Shown piece after piece: positions 6,897 to 8,958 of a stretch of DNA of 8,958 nt (position 1 is its first letter; the number at the start of each line of letters is the position of its first letter). Where the stretch lies: positions 1 to 8,958 of the forward strand of contig URYE01000088.1 in the NCBI GenBank assembly GCA_900551945.1, read 5' to 3'. The notes beneath the pieces are model-generated. The model did not search any database, was not told the DNA's origin, and saw only the letters and a program-made list of their open reading frames with translations. This DNA is from an uncultured Eubacterium sp. (GTDB lineage: Bacteria > Bacillota > Clostridia > Lachnospirales > Lachnospiraceae). The translations under genes and the position numbers were made by a program.

Positions 6897-6987
6897 TCAC
6901 TGATATTGTACAGCACAGCTAAGAATAACTAAGAATTTATCATATACTATAAAATATCATATCATTTTTCTTATCTACTTATATATT

Positions 6988-7020
6988 TTTATAGTGTTAA
7001 TTAATACTAATTTATAGTGT
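6988..7020 (+). repeat. 10-bp direct repeat, TTTATAGTGT, 23 bp apart
   Basis: TTTATAGTGT is found at 6988-6997 and 7011-7020, just beyond the palindromic element and upstream of the HD-GYP gene. It could be a paired regulator site; TATAGT within it could also serve as a -10, though no good -35 accompanies it. Confidence 0.35.
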
Positions 7021-7156
7021 GGAGTAATGGGTAATATATTGGGAAGTATTTGTATTTTGTGATATTGATGGGGTGTAGATGTGGTATGGATTGGTGGAGT
7101 TTTTTTATAATAATTAGAGAAGTTGGAGTTTTATGAGGTTAGATATTATTGGATTG
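7008..7156 (+). other. 149-nt stretch without cytosine on the + strand, spanning the HD-GYP leader
   Basis: No C occurs from 7008 to 7156, while G makes up about 30% (45 of 149). It includes four GG tracts at 7083-7097 (spacers 3, 3 and 1 nt), which fit a two-tetrad quadruplex pattern. The stretch covers most of the region upstream of the HD-GYP gene and its first eight codons. No convincing promoter pair was found in it. Confidence 0.7.
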
Positions 7157-8347
7157 CTTAGTGCTTGTTCGTATGCGCTTGATTGTGTGGAGGCACAGTT
7201 TGTTAATGTAGCTACGGGACATTCTAAAAGAGTAGCTTATATGAGTGTGTGTATGGCACAGGAGTTTGGAATTGCAGGGGATAGTTTGCAAGATTTGGCG
7301 GCGTGTGCCTTGTTACATGACAATGCGTTGACACAGTATATTAGTGAAGAATTTCACAATGTTGTTGATGAAAGTTCTGTACAGAGTATAACGCCTAAAC
7401 AATTGGGTATTCATTGTATTTATGGAGAAGAAAATCTTAAGAAATATCCCTTTAAGACAGATGTTAATGGAGTTATTTTATATCACCATGAAAATGCAAA
7501 TGGAACAGGATCATTTGCTAAGAAATGGAATGAAGTGCCACTTTTTGCAAGGATTATTCATTTGTGTGATATTTTAGATAGCTTTTGTAGAACTAAGAAT
7601 ATTGATAAGAACACATGGGAAAGGGCAAAAAGTTATCTTATTAAAAGTAAAGGTACTATATTTGACGATGAATGTGTTGATGTATTTTTTAAGACATTTT
7701 CAAAAGAAAGCTTTGTGTTAATGGGGCGTGCTAATTTGGAAAAGCTTTTGCTAGAGAAAGTTCCAAGAACAATGCAGGAATATGACAATGAGGTATGCAA
7801 AGATATAGCAGATTTGTTTGCTAAGATTATTGATTACAAGTCGGAATTTACAAGCAAACATTCTTTAGGCGTAGCTGAGTGTGCAGCCAAGATTTCAAGA
7901 TATATGGGCTATGATGATGAAACTGTATATAAAATGTATCTTGCAGGCGCATTGCATGATATTGGAAAAGTTGTAATTGATAATGATATTCTCGAAAAGC
8001 CTGGGCGTTTAACAAGTGAGGAATTTTCTAAGATGAAAAATCATGCAGAAGTTACATATTACATATTGTCGCAGATAAATGACTTTGAAGATATAAGAGA
8101 TTGGGCTTCATATCACCATGAAAAGTTAGATGGAAGTGGGTATCCTTTTGGAAAGAAGGGCGATGAGCTTACAACGAATGAACGCATAATGGCTTGCGTT
8201 GACATTTACCAAGCACTCACAGAAAAAAGACCATATAAAGACGGCATGAGCCATGAAAAGGCTTGTGAAATATTAGGAGATATGGCTGTGAAAGGGTGGA
8301 TTGATAGAGATATTGTTAGTGTTGTAAGGAAGTGCTTTTTAGATTAA
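7133..8347 (+). CDS. Tandem HD-GYP protein, probable cyclic-di-GMP phosphodiesterase
   Basis: The 404-aa protein has no signal or membrane segment and consists of two HD-GYP-like domains (about 22-190 and 225-404). The second is canonical: H243, HDIGK (275-279), H304, YHHE with H328/H329, GSGYP (334-338), R351 and D357 in DIYQALTEKRPYK. It should hydrolyse cyclic-di-GMP, linking the gene to motility or biofilm control. The first domain keeps the likely metal ligands H30, H62-D63, H94, H118/H119 and D146, but HDIGK is HDNAL and the GYP motif reads GTGSF. It may therefore be inactive on cyclic-di-GMP, act on another substrate, or sense. No receiver, PAS or GAF domain is present. The start is the only suitable ATG, since an in-frame TAG lies at 7115-7117; its ribosome site (TTGGAG, 7123-7128) is weak and only 4 nt away, suggesting low translation. 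Confidence 0.92.
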   Translation: MRLDIIGLLSACSYALDCVEAQFVNVATGHSKRVAYMSVCMAQEFGIAGDSLQDLAACALLHDNALTQYISEEFHNVVDESSVQSITPKQLGIHCIYGEENLKKYPFKTDVNGVILYHHENANGTGSFAKKWNEVPLFARIIHLCDILDSFCRTKNIDKNTWERAKSYLIKSKGTIFDDECVDVFFKTFSKESFVLMGRANLEKLLLEKVPRTMQEYDNEVCKDIADLFAKIIDYKSEFTSKHSLGVAECAAKISRYMGYDDETVYKMYLAGALHDIGKVVIDNDILEKPGRLTSEEFSKMKNHAEVTYYILSQINDFEDIRDWASYHHEKLDGSGYPFGKKGDELTTNERIMACVDIYQALTEKRPYKDGMSHEKACEILGDMAVKGWIDRDIVSVVRKCFLD

Positions 8348-8364
8348 TTTATAGTGAATATATT

Positions 8365-8405
8365 AAGAGTTGGTACATTTAAGTTTAGGGGTATCAACTT
8401 TTTTT
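8365..8405 (+). terminator. Rho-independent terminator of the HD-GYP gene
   Basis: AGTTGGTAC (8368-8376) pairs with GTATCAACT (8391-8399), with one G-T wobble, around a 14-nt loop; a run of seven T residues (8399-8405) follows directly. It ends the HD-GYP transcript 18-20 nt after the stop codon and insulates the downstream nifJ promoters. Confidence 0.8.
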
Positions 8406-8433
8406 GAAATTATAAATTTTATAAGTTTATTGC

Positions 8434-8457
8434 ATGAGAATTGATAATAATTCTCAT
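8434..8457 (+). promoter_or_regulatory. Fur-box-like palindrome upstream of nifJ
   Basis: ATGAGAATT (8434-8442) and AATTCTCAT (8449-8457) form a perfect 9-6-9 inverted repeat. Nested in it, TGATAATAATTCTCA (8442-8456) matches the 7-1-7 Fur consensus TGATAATNATTATCA at 13 of 14 defined positions, and GAGAAT, GATAAT and ATTCTC lie at regular 7-nt steps, as in overlapping Fur sites. It sits about 50 nt upstream of the better nifJ promoter, so it would act either on a weaker overlapping promoter (TTGATA 8441-8446, TAAATT 8464-8469, 17 nt apart) or as a distal site. The regulator (Fur, PerR or Zur) is inferred. Confidence 0.55.
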
Positions 8458-8507
8458 TATTAATAAATTGTTTGTAAAAATACGAAAACTTAAGAAATAG
8501 TAAAATA

Positions 8508-8536
8508 TTGCCAAAAAATAGACAGTGTTTTATAAA
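8508..8536 (+). promoter_or_regulatory. Candidate nifJ promoter P1
   Basis: TTGCCA (8508-8513) and TATAAA (8531-8536) are 17 nt apart, each one base from consensus. The start would be near 8543, with a leader of about 115 nt before the nifJ ATG. Confidence 0.6.
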
Positions 8537-8574
8537 ATTTTTATGTATTTTAATCAGAAATTTGCAATAATAAC

Positions 8575-8958
<384 letters not shown>

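Larger units (their letters stand above)
6751..6973. repeat. 223-bp palindromic element with two internal hairpins (MITE-like or structured RNA)
   Basis: The left arm 6751-6814 pairs with the right arm 6911-6973: 58 of 63 positions pair (two as G-T), with five mismatches and one bulged base (A6785). The outer 25 pairs (6754-6778 with 6946-6970) are unbroken. The 96-nt core (6815-6910) is about 46% GC, against clearly AT-rich flanks, and holds two hairpins. No ORF of note lies inside. Read as a transposable element, the termini would be GGAAAAATGATATG, flanked on both sides by TA (6751-6752 and 6972-6973), which would suit a TA-targeting Tc1/mariner/IS630-type non-autonomous element. Read as RNA, it would be a long rod with a branched head. 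It begins 8 nt after the fprA stop codon, so it may also limit read-through. No family is recognised. Confidence 0.8.

Noticed and set aside
6743..7132. CRISPR array or tRNA in the interval after fprA
   Set aside because: The structure is one palindrome with two core hairpins; there are no regularly spaced repeats and no cloverleaf.

Overview
The window reads as chromosomal DNA of an AT-rich, motile, strictly anaerobic Firmicute, most like the Lachnospiraceae/Clostridia. The reasons are strong AGGAGG-type ribosome binding sites, AT-rich intergenic DNA, a lipoprotein signal with a canonical lipobox, a clostridial-type chemoreceptor, an A-type flavodiiron protein and the start of a single-chain pyruvate:ferredoxin oxidoreductase. 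The placement is an inference from gene content; no marker gene fixes the genus. All six genes are on the + strand.

Layout. 1-43: terminator of a gene lying upstream of the window. 228-1973: ammonium channel fused to a C-terminal P-II sensor domain, closed by a 19-bp hairpin. 2236-3423 and 3465-5162: a two-gene unit with its own strong promoter, encoding a BMP-family (nucleoside-type) binding lipoprotein and a single-Cache chemoreceptor. 5163-5551: a long regulatory interval with a perfect hairpin, a good sigma-A promoter, a 9-1-9 palindrome of the Fur/PerR operator type over the predicted start point, and a roughly 255-nt leader. 5552-6742: flavodiiron protein FprA. 6743-7132: a 223-bp palindromic element with about 64-nt arms and a GC-richer core of two hairpins, followed by a stretch of 149 bases without a single C. 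7133-8347: tandem HD-GYP protein (first domain altered, second canonical), closed by a rho-independent terminator. 8348-8657: a Fur-box-like palindrome and two candidate promoters. 8658-end: first 100 codons of pyruvate:ferredoxin oxidoreductase.

How the genes fit together. The products concern sensing and adaptation: nitrogen uptake with a built-in sensor, chemotaxis possibly coupled to a nucleoside-binding lipoprotein, oxygen/NO detoxification, cyclic-di-GMP turnover, and central low-potential electron metabolism. FprA uses reducing equivalents of the kind PFOR supplies, and both genes carry Fur-family-like palindromes upstream, so joint control by iron or peroxide/oxygen is a testable idea. 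I do not see an obviously new multi-gene system. The best candidates for something undescribed are the palindromic element at 6751-6973 and the pairing of an orphan binding lipoprotein with a chemoreceptor.
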